Assembly (NCBI GenBank): GCA_937139335.1
Contig: CAKZPN010000014.1
Span: forward strand, 1-64,000
Direction of reading: 5' to 3'
DNA from: an uncultured Roseicyclus sp.
GTDB taxonomy: Bacteria; Pseudomonadota; Alphaproteobacteria; Rhodobacterales; Rhodobacteraceae
DNA: 64,000 nucleotides
Part shown: positions 1 to 8,919 of the stretch, piece by piece
Position numbering within the stretch: position 1 is the stretch's first letter
Layout of the letters: each line of letters begins with the position of its first letter
The notes under the pieces: model-generated
What the model saw: the letters and a program-made list of their open reading frames with translations, nothing else
Told to the model about the DNA's origin: nothing
Database searches by the model: none
Program-made: the position numbers and the translations under genes

Positions 1-445
1 CGACCCGTTCCACCTGCCGCTGATCAACACGCTGGTGCTGCTGCTGTCGGGCTGTGCCGTGACCTGGGCGCACCACGCGCTGGTTCACAACGGCGACCGC
101 AAGGACGTCGAATGGGGCCTGATCATCGGCGTGGTGCTGGGCCTCGCCTTCACCGCCCTGCAGGCCTACGAATACTGGGAGCTGATCGCCCACGAGGACT
201 GGACCTTCGGCGGCGACAAGTTCTTCTCCACCTTCTTTCTTGCCACCGGGTTTCACGGCTTCCACGTCGTGATCGGCACGATCTTCCTCTTCGTGTGCTG
301 GCTGCGGGTGAAGGCGGGTCATTTCACCGCCGAAAAGCACATCGGCTTCGAAGCGGCGGCCTGGTACTGGCACTTCGTCGACGTGGTGTGGCTGTTCCTG
401 TTCCTCGCGGTCTACATCTGGGGCCAGGCGACGGTTCTGGGCTGA
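1..445 (+). CDS. ctaE: Cytochrome c oxidase subunit III, C-terminal part
   Basis: Partial gene that enters from the left edge; about 147 codons are present in the frame that starts at base 2. It encodes the C-terminal membrane bundle of subunit III of aa3-type cytochrome c oxidase in the inner membrane. Characteristic stretches are the ALQAYEYWE segment, the [11 protein letters not shown] helix and the terminal [14 protein letters not shown] helix, all hallmarks of subunit III. It lies upstream of a SURF1 gene, an oxidase assembly factor, which supports the call. Subunit III holds no redox centre; in the family it stabilises subunit I. Confidence 0.95.
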   Translation, partial: DPFHLPLINTLVLLLSGCAVTWAHHALVHNGDRKDVEWGLIIGVVLGLAFTALQAYEYWELIAHEDWTFGGDKFFSTFFLATGFHGFHVVIGTIFLFVCWLRVKAGHFTAEKHIGFEAAAWYWHFVDVVWLFLFLAVYIWGQATVLG

Positions 446-449
446 GGCC

Positions 450-515
450 GGGCAGAGGGGGGCTCTGCCCCCCGCGCTTGCGCGCTCCCCCGCCATATTT
501 CGGGGATAGAGATGG
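450..515. repeat. Dispersed intergenic repeat, copy 1
   Basis: The spacer after ctaE holds a hairpin (arms 450-457 and 463-470, GGGCAGAG/CTCTGCCC), a C-rich stretch, then CCATATTT and ATAGAG. The same order (GGGGGCTCTGCCCCC, CTCCCCC, ATATTT, AGAG) recurs inverted at 6219-6276, and its ATATTT end recurs again at 6073-6094. Such C-rich palindromes with an ATATTT tail look like a roseobacter-type intergenic repeat family that may double as a transcription terminator. The family assignment is from memory of similar genomes. Confidence 0.6.
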
Positions 516-547
516 GGCAGGGCGCGCGTTAACCTTGATATTTTGTG

Positions 548-574
548 AAGGCCTGCCATCGGGGCAGGCCTTTT
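548..574 (+). terminator. Rho-independent terminator/attenuator before SURF1
   Basis: Perfect 10-bp stem (AAGGCCTGCC at 548-557 pairing with 563-572) with a 5-nt loop, running into TTTT at 571-574. It ends only 17 nt before the SURF1 start codon, so it probably terminates or attenuates ctaE transcription entering the SURF1-thrC operon. Confidence 0.75.
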
Positions 575-591
575 CCTTGAAAGGCAAGGCG

Positions 592-1266
592 ATGGGACGT
601 GTGATATCGGTGCTGGTCTTCGGCGCCGTCGGCGTGGCGATCCTGCTGTCGCTGGGCGTCTGGCAGGTGCAGCGGCTGGCGTGGAAAGAGGGTGTGCTGG
701 CCGACATCGAGGCGCGCATCGCGGCCGAGCCCGTCGACCTGCCGGAGACGCCCGACCCGGAGGCCGACCGCTACCTGCCCGTGCGCGTCACCGGCCGGAT
801 CGGCGATGATCCGGTGCGGGTGCTGGTGAGCCAGCGCGGCCTCGGCGCGGGCTACAGGCTGATTTCGGCGCTGGAGACCGAGGACGGGCGGCGGGTGATG
901 ATCGACCGGGGCGTGATGCCTGCAGAGGGCGAGGTGCCGCCGGCCCCCGAAGGCTCGGTCACAATCACCGGCAACCTGCACTGGCCCGAGGAACGCGACG
1001 GGTTCACGCCGGAGAACGATGTCGCGGGCAACATCTGGTTCGCGCGCGATGTCGAGGTTCTGGCCGAGCGGCTCAACACCGAGCCGCTGCTGGTCATCGC
1101 CCGCGCTCTGTCGGAGCCAGAGACGGGCGTGACGCCCCTTCCGGTCAGCGTCGAGGGCATCCCGAACGATCATCTCAACTACGCGATCACCTGGTTTTCG
1201 CTCGCGATCGTGTGGTTGGGGATGACACTGTTTCTGCTCTGGCGTATCAGGCGACGATCTGAATGA
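592..1266 (+). CDS. SURF1 family cytochrome oxidase assembly protein
   Basis: 224-residue membrane protein of the SURF1/Shy1 family, which helps insert heme a into subunit I of cytochrome oxidase. The N-terminal membrane helix (residues 4-25) is followed by the family motif GVWQVQRLAWK; a second helix near residues 192-212 ends in a basic tail, leaving a large periplasmic domain between them. The length is normal for bacterial SURF1. The start is the only ATG after the hairpin at 548-574. It follows ctaE and its stop overlaps the first possible thrC start, so oxidase assembly and thrC probably share a transcript. Confidence 0.92.
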   Translation: MGRVISVLVFGAVGVAILLSLGVWQVQRLAWKEGVLADIEARIAAEPVDLPETPDPEADRYLPVRVTGRIGDDPVRVLVSQRGLGAGYRLISALETEDGRRVMIDRGVMPAEGEVPPAPEGSVTITGNLHWPEERDGFTPENDVAGNIWFARDVEVLAERLNTEPLLVIARALSEPETGVTPLPVSVEGIPNDHLNYAITWFSLAIVWLGMTLFLLWRIRRRSE

Positions 1267-1280
1267 GGAACGACGCGCCG

Positions 1281-2666
1281 ATGCGCTACATCTCGACACG
1301 GGGGCAGGCCCCGGAGCTGACCTTCGAAGAGACAATGCTGACAGGGCTCGCCCGCGACGGGGGGCTCTATGTTCCGGCCGAGATCCCCACCATGGGCGCG
1401 GGCGACATCGCCGCGCTGGCCGGTGTCAGCTACGAGGAGGCGGCGCTGCGCGTGATGCGGCCGTTCCTTGGCGAGAGTTTCACCGAGTCGGAGCTGAGCG
1501 ATATCATCGCGCGCGCCTATGCGGGCTTCGGCCATGCCGCGCGCGCGCCGCTGAAGCAGCTGCAGGACAATCATTTTCTGCTGGAGCTGTTTCACGGCCC
1601 GACGCTCGCCTTCAAGGATTTCGCGATGCAGCTGATCGGCCAGCTGTTCGAGGCGGCGCTGGCGCGGCGGGGCGAGCGGGTGACGATCGTCGGGGCCACC
1701 AGCGGCGACACCGGCTCGGCGGCGATGGAGGCGTTTCGCGGCCTCGATGCGGTCGATGTCTTCATCCTCTACCCGCATGGCCGGGTGTCGGACGTGCAGC
1801 GCCGGCAGATGACGACGGTGACCGAGGCGAATGCCCATGCGCTCGCCATCGACGGCACCTTCGACGACGCGCAGGCGCGGCTGAAGGACATGTTCAATGA
1901 TTTCGCCTTCCGCGACGAGGTACGGCTGGCCGGCGTGAACTCGATCAACTTCGCCCGCGTGCTGGCGCAGGTGGTCTATTACTTCACCGCTGCCGTGTCG
2001 CTCGGGGCGCCGCACCGCCTCGTCAGCTTCACCGTGCCCACCGGCAATTTCGGCGACATCTTCGCGGGTTACCTCGCCAAACGCATGGGCCTGCCGATCG
2101 AACGGCTGGTGGTGGCGACGAACCAGAACGACATCCTGCACCGCGCGCTCAGCTCGGGCGATTACGTCACCCACGGCGTCACGCCCTCGATCAGCCCGTC
2201 GATGGACATCCAGGTCAGCTCGAACTTCGAGCGCGCGCTCTTCGACGCCTACGGTCGCGATGGACGCGCCGTGGCGCAGCTGATGGACGAGCTGAAACAG
2301 GGTGGCTTCCACATCAGTCAGGGCGCACTGGAGCATCTGCGGGGCCATTTCGCCTCCGGCCGTGCGTCGGAGGCCGAGACATCGGCGATGATCGCGCGGG
2401 CGCGCGTCGAGATGGGGGAGCTTCTCTGCCCGCATTCCGCCGTCGGCGTGCATGTCGCGCAGGATTTTCTGGGGCCGACTCCGATGATCACGCTCGCCAC
2501 GGCGCATCCGGCGAAATTCCCCGATGCGGTCGAGGCGGCGACCGGCATCCGGCCCGCACTGCCGCCGCGCATGGCCGACCTGCATGAGCGGCCCGAGCGC
2601 ATGACTCGCGTCGGCAACGACCTGACCGAGATTGAAACCCTGATCCGCGAGGCCCTGCCCAAGTGA
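1281..2666 (+). CDS. thrC: Threonine synthase
   Basis: 461-residue PLP enzyme that converts O-phosphohomoserine to threonine, the last step of threonine synthesis in the cytoplasm. The N terminus MRYISTRG is the usual ThrC start, and GAGGAA at 1265-1270 sits 10 nt upstream, so ATG 1281 was chosen over an in-frame ATG at 1263 that overlaps the SURF1 stop. The PLP lysine lies in TLAFKDFAMQL, and ATSGDTGSAA is the phosphate-binding segment. The length matches the long bacterial ThrC class. Its stop overlaps the GTG start of the M16 protease gene. Confidence 0.96.
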   Translation: MRYISTRGQAPELTFEETMLTGLARDGGLYVPAEIPTMGAGDIAALAGVSYEEAALRVMRPFLGESFTESELSDIIARAYAGFGHAARAPLKQLQDNHFLLELFHGPTLAFKDFAMQLIGQLFEAALARRGERVTIVGATSGDTGSAAMEAFRGLDAVDVFILYPHGRVSDVQRRQMTTVTEANAHALAIDGTFDDAQARLKDMFNDFAFRDEVRLAGVNSINFARVLAQVVYYFTAAVSLGAPHRLVSFTVPTGNFGDIFAGYLAKRMGLPIERLVVATNQNDILHRALSSGDYVTHGVTPSISPSMDIQVSSNFERALFDAYGRDGRAVAQLMDELKQGGFHISQGALEHLRGHFASGRASEAETSAMIARARVEMGELLCPHSAVGVHVAQDFLGPTPMITLATAHPAKFPDAVEAATGIRPALPPRMADLHERPERMTRVGNDLTEIETLIREALPK

Positions 2667-3925
2667 CTGTCGAACTCCACACGCTGACGAACGGGCTCCG
2701 GGTCGTGACCGAGCACATGCCTGGGCTGGAATCGGCCGCGCTCGGCATCTGGGTCTCGGCGGGCGGGCGGCACGAGGCGGCGGACCAGAACGGGGTCGCG
2801 CATTTCCTCGAGCACATGGCGTTCAAGGGCACGAAACGGCGCAGCGCGCTGCAGATCGCGGAAGAGATCGAGGATGTCGGCGGCTACATCAACGCCTACA
2901 CCTCGCGCGAGGTGACGGCTTATTACGCCCGCGTGCTGAAGGACGACGTGGCGCTGGCCCTCGACCTGATCGCCGATATCGTGCTGAACCCGGTCTTCGA
3001 CCCGCGCGAGATCGAGGTTGAACGCGGCGTGATCCTGCAGGAGATCGGGCAGGCCGCCGACACGCCCGACGACATCATCTTCGACTGGTTGCAGGAAGAG
3101 GCCTATCCGGGCCAGCCGCTGGGGCGCACCATCCTTGGCCCGGCCGACCGCGTGCGCGCGTTCGACCGCGCCGATTTCGACCGCTTCGTGGCGCAGCACT
3201 ACGGGCCGGGCCAGCTGATCTTGTCGGCGGCGGGTGCGGTGGATCATGACGAGATCGTGCGCCTGGCCGAAGCGGCCTTCGGTCATCTCGCACCCAGCAG
3301 CCCGATGGTGCCGCAGCCGGGCCAGTTCGCGGGCGGCGAGCGGCGCGAGGTGAAGGCGCTGGAACAGGCGCATTTCACCCTCGCGCTCGAGGCGCCGGGC
3401 TACCGCTCCGACGACATCTATACCGCGCAGATCTACGCGACGGCGCTGGGTGGCGGCATGTCCTCGCGCCTGTTCCAGGAGATCCGCGAGAAGCGTGGCC
3501 TTTGCTACACGATCTATGCGCAGGTCGGCAGCTACGATGATACCGGGATGCTCACGATTTACGCCGGCACTTCTGCCGAGGAATTGCCGGACCTCGTGGG
3601 CCTGACCATCGACGAATTGCGCCGCTCCACCCAGGACATGACCGAGGCGGAACTGGCGCGCGCGCGGGCGCAGATGAAAGCGGGGCTGCTGATGGGTCTC
3701 GAAAGCCCCTCGGCGCGGGCCGAACGGCTGGCGCGCCTGGTCGCGATCTGGAACCGCGTGCCGCCGTTGGAGGAAACCGTGGCCCGCATCGACGACGTGA
3801 CGCTGCCAGGCCTGCGCGACCACGCCGGTGCGCTGGTCGCGTCGAGCCGGGCCGCCATGGCGCTTTACGGACCGGTTGCCAAGGCGCCCGACCTTTCCTG
3901 GGTCGCGGGGCGTCTGGCGGCGTGA
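2663..3925 (+). CDS. M16 family zinc metallopeptidase (processing-peptidase-like)
   Basis: 420-residue protease of the pitrilysin/M16 family, related to the beta subunit of mitochondrial processing peptidase. The inverted zinc motif HFLEH is near residue 48-52, and the third zinc ligand falls in VERGVILQEIG about 75 residues later. The C-terminal half carries the family GGGMSSRLFQEIREKRGL segment. There is no signal peptide, so it is probably cytoplasmic; substrates are unknown, though peptide clean-up is a common suggestion. It starts with GTG inside the thrC stop, a GTGA overlap that implies translational coupling. Confidence 0.93.
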   Translation: MTVELHTLTNGLRVVTEHMPGLESAALGIWVSAGGRHEAADQNGVAHFLEHMAFKGTKRRSALQIAEEIEDVGGYINAYTSREVTAYYARVLKDDVALALDLIADIVLNPVFDPREIEVERGVILQEIGQAADTPDDIIFDWLQEEAYPGQPLGRTILGPADRVRAFDRADFDRFVAQHYGPGQLILSAAGAVDHDEIVRLAEAAFGHLAPSSPMVPQPGQFAGGERREVKALEQAHFTLALEAPGYRSDDIYTAQIYATALGGGMSSRLFQEIREKRGLCYTIYAQVGSYDDTGMLTIYAGTSAEELPDLVGLTIDELRRSTQDMTEAELARARAQMKAGLLMGLESPSARAERLARLVAIWNRVPPLEETVARIDDVTLPGLRDHAGALVASSRAAMALYGPVAKAPDLSWVAGRLAA

Positions 3926-4509
3926 TGCTGGCGCGAAAACGGTCCCTCAGGCTCGACACCGAGCGTCTGACGCTTCGCCTGCCACGGCACGCCGACTACC
4001 GCTCCTGGGCCGCGCTGCGCGAGGCCTCGCGCGACTTCCTGGTGCCGTGGGAGCCGACCTGGGCCGCCGATCACCTGACCCGGAAAAGCTTTACCGGGCG
4101 CGTCTACTGGGCGCAGCGCGCGCTGGGGCAGGGCACCGCTGTGCCGCTTTTCATCTTCCGGCGCGAGGACGAGACGCTGCTCGGCGCCATCACGCTCGAC
4201 AACATCCGCCGCGGCCCGGCGCAGTCGGCCACCTTGGGCTACTGGATCGGCGCCGCCTACGCCCGCCAGGGCTTCATGCGCGAAGCGATCGAGGCGGTGG
4301 TGCATTACGCCTTTCGCGGCCAGGACCTGAGCCGGGTCGAGGCCGCCTGCCTGCCAGAGAACGTCGCCTCGCGCGGGGTGCTGGAAAAGGCCGGGTTCAA
4401 ATACGAGGGCGTCGCGCAAAGCTACCTGCAGATCAGTGGGCGCTGGCGCAACCACGTGCTCTACGCGCATCTGCGCCACGACCGGCGCGGGCGCACCGAC
4501 ATCGGCTGA
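3925..4509 (+). CDS. GNAT family N-acetyltransferase (RimJ/RimL-like)
   Basis: 194-residue acetyltransferase with the acyl-CoA-binding fold. LDTERLTLRLPRHADY at the N terminus is typical of the RimJ/RimL branch; the pattern YWIGAAYARQGFMREAI supplies the CoA loop (Q/R-x-x-G), and the C-terminal segment NVASRGVLEKAGFKYEG is the classic motif B. Family members acetylate N-terminal alanines of ribosomal proteins or small amines; the substrate here cannot be read. The start codon overlaps the M16 stop; a GTG at 3922 is an alternative, one codon longer. Confidence 0.9.
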   Translation: MLARKRSLRLDTERLTLRLPRHADYRSWAALREASRDFLVPWEPTWAADHLTRKSFTGRVYWAQRALGQGTAVPLFIFRREDETLLGAITLDNIRRGPAQSATLGYWIGAAYARQGFMREAIEAVVHYAFRGQDLSRVEAACLPENVASRGVLEKAGFKYEGVAQSYLQISGRWRNHVLYAHLRHDRRGRTDIG

Positions 4510-4530
4510 GGCCCGACGACAGGAGACAAG

Positions 4531-5928
4531 ATGACCGACATCGCCACGCGCCTTGCCCAGATCCTGCCCGCCGCCGCCCTGCGCGAGGCCGGGCCGGTCT
4601 ACCTGGAGGAGCCGCGGGGGCGCTGGCACGGGCAGGCTGCGGCCATCGTGGCGCCCGGTTCGGTGGCGGAGGTCGCGGCGGTGATGCGCCTTTGCAACGA
4701 GACCGCCACGCCCGTCATCCCCTTCGGCGGCGGCACCGGGCTCGTTGGCGGGCAACTCTCCGAGACCGGAACCCCGCCGGTGGTCCTGTCGCTGGAGCGG
4801 ATGCGCGCAGTGCGCGGGATGGACGCGCAGGCAGGCACAATGGTGGTGGAGGCGGGTGCGATCCTGTCGGACATCCATACCGCCGCCGAGGCCGAGGACT
4901 GGATCTTTCCGCTGACGCTGGCAAGCCAGGGCTCCGCCCGTCTCGGCGGGCTGCTCGCCACCAACGCCGGCGGGGTGAACGTGATCCGCTACGGCAATGC
5001 CCGCGACCTGGTGCTGGGCATCGAGGCGGTGCTGGCCGACGGAACGGTGGTGAACGCCTTGTCACCGCTCAGGAAAAACAACACCGGCTACGACTTGCGC
5101 CACCTGCTGATCGGGTCGGAAGGCACGCTCGGCGTGATCACCGCGGCCTCGCTCAGGCTCTACCCGAAGCCCGCGACCACCGGCGCCGCGATGATGGTTG
5201 TTTCCTCGCCCGAGGCGGCGCTGGAGTTGCTGCGATTGGCGCAGGCGCAGATCGGCGCGTCGCTTTCGGCCTTCGAGTTGATGGGCCGCGAAGGGTTCCT
5301 CTTCCTCGACGAGGTTGGTCCCGAGACGCGCCAACCCTTCGACCCGCGCCCGGACTGGCTCTGCCTTATTGACCTCGGCATGGCGTCGGGCGGTGAGCCC
5401 GAGGTGGCGCTGGAGGCGCTCTTCGCCGAGGCTTTCGAGGCAGGGCTGGTGAGCGACGGTGTCATCGCGCAGTCAGAGGCGCAGCGCGCCGAATTCTGGC
5501 TCCTGCGCGAGAACATCCCGGCGGCGAACCGGCGCATCGGCGCGGTGTCCTCGCACGACATCAGCGTTCCCGTCGCCAGCATCCCCCGCTTCATCGCCGA
5601 GGCGCCGGCGCGCATCGGCGCGGTCGGGGCGTTCCGGCTGAACTGCTTCGGCCACATGGGCGACGGAAACCTGCACTACAACGTCTTCCCCATGCCCGGC
5701 AAACGCGCCGCCGACCACGAGAACCAGCGCGCGGCCATCAAGCGCGCCGTCCATGACCTGGTGCACGACCTGGGCGGTTCGGTCTCCGCCGAACACGGCA
5801 TCGGGCGGCTGAAGGTCGAGGACCTCGAACGCTACGGCGACCCCGGCAAGCTGCGCGCGATGCGCGCGATCAAGGCGGCGCTGGACCCCAAGGGCATCCT
5901 GAACCCCGGCGCGGTACTGCGCGCCTGA
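4531..5928 (+). CDS. FAD-linked 2-hydroxyacid oxidase/dehydrogenase (GlcD/D2HGDH type)
   Basis: 465-residue flavoprotein with an FAD-binding PCMH domain (TPVIPFGGGTGLVGG, then LLATNAGGVNVIRYGNARDLV) and a C-terminal FAD-oxidase domain ending in GSVSAEHGIG and KALDPKGILNPG. Relatives oxidise D-lactate, glycolate or D-2-hydroxyglutarate and pass electrons to quinone or an electron-transfer protein. The FNCFGHMGDGNLHYNV-like histidines are the expected metal/active-site residues. AGGAGA lies just before the ATG. It has no GlcE/GlcF partner, which favours a single-subunit D-2-hydroxyacid dehydrogenase over glycolate oxidase. Confidence 0.88.
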   Translation: MTDIATRLAQILPAAALREAGPVYLEEPRGRWHGQAAAIVAPGSVAEVAAVMRLCNETATPVIPFGGGTGLVGGQLSETGTPPVVLSLERMRAVRGMDAQAGTMVVEAGAILSDIHTAAEAEDWIFPLTLASQGSARLGGLLATNAGGVNVIRYGNARDLVLGIEAVLADGTVVNALSPLRKNNTGYDLRHLLIGSEGTLGVITAASLRLYPKPATTGAAMMVVSSPEAALELLRLAQAQIGASLSAFELMGREGFLFLDEVGPETRQPFDPRPDWLCLIDLGMASGGEPEVALEALFAEAFEAGLVSDGVIAQSEAQRAEFWLLRENIPAANRRIGAVSSHDISVPVASIPRFIAEAPARIGAVGAFRLNCFGHMGDGNLHYNVFPMPGKRAADHENQRAAIKRAVHDLVHDLGGSVSAEHGIGRLKVEDLERYGDPGKLRAMRAIKAALDPKGILNPGAVLRA

Positions 5929-6288
5929 GGAGTTCGCGGCCTGCGTCCCCCACCCGGCGCGGTCCGCGTCGGGCCCCTGCGGGGCCGCTCCTTGGCCCGC
6001 TGGCCGCCGGTTGCGAGGCGACGCGCCACCGGGACGGGAGGCTTCGTGGCAAGCTGCGGGAGCCTCCGGCGGGGATATTTATGAAACAGAGAAGATGGAC
6101 GGGTACACCCCGACCGGCCGTGCGATCGGCCGGGGCTTCTCCGTTTGCGGTCATCGGCGTCCCCGCCTGTTCCGCGATCCCCAGCCTGCGCATCAAGGGT
6201 TAAGAAAGCGTCAAGAGCCTTCTCTGTTTCATAAATATCCCGGGGGAGGCCCGCAGGGCCGGGGGCAGAGCCCCCTCCGCCGCCAGTG
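5929..6288. other. 360-bp gene-free interval between convergent genes
   Basis: Lies between the ends of the GlcD-type gene and metG. I find no credible coding frame. It holds GC-rich hairpins near 5981-5998 and two facing copies of the intergenic repeat described separately, probably serving as a bidirectional terminator. Confidence 0.7.
6073..6240. repeat. Facing pair of intergenic repeats (copies 2 and 3)
   Basis: A perfect 22-bp inverted repeat: 6073-6094 (GGATATTTATG then AAACAGAGAAG) and its exact complement at 6219-6240, separated by 124 bp. Outside the right arm (to 6276) the C-rich GGGGGCAGAGCCCCC block matches the copy at 450-515 in reverse; outside the left arm a shorter CCTCCGGCGG match is seen. 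Two copies head to head between converging genes resemble a compound palindromic repeat element. Confidence 0.75.
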
Positions 6289-8010
6289 TCAGCGCCGCAC
6301 GCCGGCGAATCTCGTGGCCCAGTCCTCGCGCGTCTCATCGGCGATTTTCGCGAACATCACCTCGGGAACGGTGAACCCATGGCCGCCGGGCAGCGCGTGC
6401 AGCGCCGCTCCGGCGCTCTCGGGCCAGGCGAGATCCACCCCCATCGCGCCGGCCATCGTGGCGGCGGCGTCGGGGATGAAGGGGGAGGACAGCGCGGCAT
6501 AGAACGGGATCAGGTTCAGCGCGAAGCGCGTGATCGCGGCGGCCTCGTCGGGGTCGTCCTTGAACACGGTCCATGGCCCCGCCGCCTGCAGGTATTCGTT
6601 GCCCGCGACCCAGATGGCGCGCAATTCGGCCGCGGCCTTGCGGATCTCGATCGCGTCCATATGCGCCTGGTAGCGCGCCAGCCGCGCCTCCAAGTCGGCG
6701 ATAAGGGCGGTCTCGCGGGGGCCGTAATCACCGGCTGTTGGCACCTCTTCGCCGAACTTGGAGCGGCAGAATTTGGTGATCCGGCTCACGAAATTGCCCA
6801 GCACGTCGGCCAGGTCCTTGTTCACGTCTTGCTGGAACGCCTCCCAGGTGAACTCGGCATCCGAGGTTTCGGGCGCGTGGCTGAGCAGCCACCAGCGCCA
6901 GTAGTCCGAGGGCAGGATCGCCAGCGCCTGGTCCATGAACACGCCGCGCCCCTGCGAGGTGGAGAACTGACCGCCATCATAGTTCAGGTAGTTGAAGGAC
7001 TTGATGTAGTCGACGAGCTTCCACGGCTCGCCGGAGCCGAGGATGGTGGCAGGAAAGCTCAGCGTGTGGAAAGGCACGTTATCCTTGCCCATGAATTGCA
7101 CATATCGAACATCCTTGGCGCCCTTGTCCGTTCGCCACCACCGTTCCCAGCCTTTTTCCGACCCGGGCGCGTTGGCGGCCTCGACCCATTCGGCGGCGCA
7201 GGCGATGTATTCGATGGGGGCGTCGAACCAGACGTAGAAGACCTTGCCCTCCATCCCCGGCCAGTCCTGGTCGCCCTTCCTGACCGGGATGCCCCAGTCG
7301 AGGTCGCGGGTGATGCCGCGGTCCTGCAGCCCGTCGCCGTCGTCGAGCCATTTCTTCGCGATGGAGGTCGTCAGCAGCGGCCAGTCGGTCTTGCTGTCGA
7401 TCCAGGTGCGCAGTTCGTCGCGCATCTGCGACTGGCGCAGGTAGAGGTGTTTCGTCTCGCGTACCTCGAGGTCCGTGCTACCCGAAATCGCGGAGCGCGG
7501 GTTGATCAGGTCGGTCGGGTCGAGCTGCTTGGTGCAATTCTCGCACTGGTCGCCGCGCGCCTTGTCGTAGCCGCAGTTGGGGCAGGTGCCCTCGATGTAG
7601 CGGTCGGGCAGGAAGCGGCCGTCGGCGACGGAATAGACCTGCTTCTCGGCCACTTCCTCGATCAGCCCGGCCTCGGCCAGCCGCCCCGCGAAATGCTGGG
7701 TCAGGCGATGGTTCTGCGGCGAGGAGGACCGCCCGAAATGGTCGAAGCTGAGGCGAAAGCCACGCCCGAGCTCGTCCTGCACCGCCCACATCTCGGCGCA
7801 ATATTCCGCCACCGGCTTGCCCGCCTTGGCCGCGGCAAGCTCCGCCGGCGTGCCGTGCTCGTCGGTGGCGCAGAGAAACAGCACCTCGTCGCCGCGCGCG
7901 CGCTTGTAGCGGGCGAAGAGATCGGCGGGCAACTGGCTGCCGACGAGGTTGCCCAGGTGCTTGATCCCGTTGATATACGGGATCGCCGAGGTGATGAGGA
8001 TGCGCGCCAT
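6289..8010 (-). CDS. metG: Methionyl-tRNA synthetase
   Basis: 573-residue class I aminoacyl-tRNA synthetase charging tRNA-Met. HLGN at residues 18-21 is the HIGH signature, and the zinc knuckle CPNC...CENC with the CATDEHGTP segment place it in the zinc-containing MetG group. WFDAPIEYI and the Rossmann core are intact. The second signature is unusual: at the KMSKS position the protein reads [11 protein letters not shown], so both lysines are absent. It lacks the C-terminal tRNA-binding appendix of E. coli MetG. It converges with the GlcD-type gene across the repeat island. Confidence 0.96.
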   Translation of the reverse strand: MARILITSAIPYINGIKHLGNLVGSQLPADLFARYKRARGDEVLFLCATDEHGTPAELAAAKAGKPVAEYCAEMWAVQDELGRGFRLSFDHFGRSSSPQNHRLTQHFAGRLAEAGLIEEVAEKQVYSVADGRFLPDRYIEGTCPNCGYDKARGDQCENCTKQLDPTDLINPRSAISGSTDLEVRETKHLYLRQSQMRDELRTWIDSKTDWPLLTTSIAKKWLDDGDGLQDRGITRDLDWGIPVRKGDQDWPGMEGKVFYVWFDAPIEYIACAAEWVEAANAPGSEKGWERWWRTDKGAKDVRYVQFMGKDNVPFHTLSFPATILGSGEPWKLVDYIKSFNYLNYDGGQFSTSQGRGVFMDQALAILPSDYWRWWLLSHAPETSDAEFTWEAFQQDVNKDLADVLGNFVSRITKFCRSKFGEEVPTAGDYGPRETALIADLEARLARYQAHMDAIEIRKAAAELRAIWVAGNEYLQAAGPWTVFKDDPDEAAAITRFALNLIPFYAALSSPFIPDAAATMAGAMGVDLAWPESAGAALHALPGGHGFTVPEVMFAKIADETREDWATRFAGVRR

Positions 8011-8077
8011 CTTGGCCTCCGGGGTGCGGTTCGGCCCCGTTTAGCGCTGCCGGAGGCCAGAGGCCAGAGGGCAGGCG

Positions 8078-8824
8078 CTACTGCGCCGTGTAGCCCCCGT
8101 CGACCAGGTGGTACGACCCCGTCACGAAACTCGCGCGGTCCGACAGCAGGTAGCAGACCAGCGACGACACTTCCTCGGGCGTGCCCAGCCGTTTCAGCGT
8201 GTGCATGCCGGCCAGCACCTCGAGCGTGGCGGCATCCAGTGCCGCCTCGACCATCGGCGTGTGGATGAAGGCCGGGCCGACGGAGTTGATCCTGATGCCG
8301 TCCGCCGAATGGTCGATCGCGGCGGCCTTGGTCAGCCCAACCAGCGCGTGTTTCGTCGCCACGTAGGCGCCCGCCCCACCGAAGCCGACGCTGCCGAGGA
8401 TGGAGGAGATGTTGACGATGGACCCGCCGCCTGCCGCCTTCATCGCCGGAATCCCGTAGCGCATGCCATAGAAGACGCCGTTGAGGTTCACATCCATGAC
8501 CTTGTGCCAGCCGTCGAGCGGGTAATTCCCGATCGGCTCCAGCGGCCCGCCGATGCCGGCATTGTTCACCAGCAGGTGCAGCGCGCCGGTCTGCTCCACC
8601 GCGAATGCCACCATCGCTTCCACTTGCGCCGCGTCCGCGACGTCGGCGGCGAAGGCCAGCGCGCCGTTGCCGATATCCTCGGCGGCGGCCTGTGTCTTGG
8701 CCGCGTCGAGGTCCACGAGAACCACTGCTGCGCCGCTCTCGGCCAGGTCGCGCGCGATGGCGAGACCAATGCCCGAGGCAGCCCCGGTCACGATGGCGGT
8801 TTTTCCGTCGAATCGAATGTCCAT
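8078..8824 (-). CDS. SDR family NAD(P)-dependent oxidoreductase
   Basis: 248-residue classical short-chain dehydrogenase. It has the cofactor motif TGAASGIG near residue 13, NNAG near residue 89, catalytic serine in NISSILGS, and Y-x-x-x-K as YVATK. The acidic residue after beta-2 (VLVDLDAAK) points to NAD rather than NADP. The substrate is not readable; relatives act on sugars, steroids and 3-hydroxyacids. The start was set at the ATG preceded by AAGGAG at 7-nt spacing rather than at an upstream ATG at 8887. It lies upstream of metG on the same strand. Confidence 0.9.
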   Translation of the reverse strand: MDIRFDGKTAIVTGAASGIGLAIARDLAESGAAVVLVDLDAAKTQAAAEDIGNGALAFAADVADAAQVEAMVAFAVEQTGALHLLVNNAGIGGPLEPIGNYPLDGWHKVMDVNLNGVFYGMRYGIPAMKAAGGGSIVNISSILGSVGFGGAGAYVATKHALVGLTKAAAIDHSADGIRINSVGPAFIHTPMVEAALDAATLEVLAGMHTLKRLGTPEEVSSLVCYLLSDRASFVTGSYHLVDGGYTAQ

Positions 8825-8919
8825 GCCAGGCTCCTTCTGAGGTTTGGCGCTGTCTGTGATGTCGAAGAGACTGCCACCGCCGTGCATGGCCTGCCTTGCG
8901 CTCGATCAAGCCGGGGCGC

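Noticed and set aside
1263..1280. ATG 1263 as thrC start
   Set aside because: It overlaps the SURF1 stop, and the family N terminus MRYISTRG with a well-placed GAGGAA fits ATG 1281.
5929..6288. Small RNA or gene in the repeat island
   Set aside because: No convincing coding frame, promoter or RNA motif apart from palindromic repeats.
6286..8268. A 660-codon plus-strand frame
   Set aside because: Antisense of metG, whose motifs are complete.
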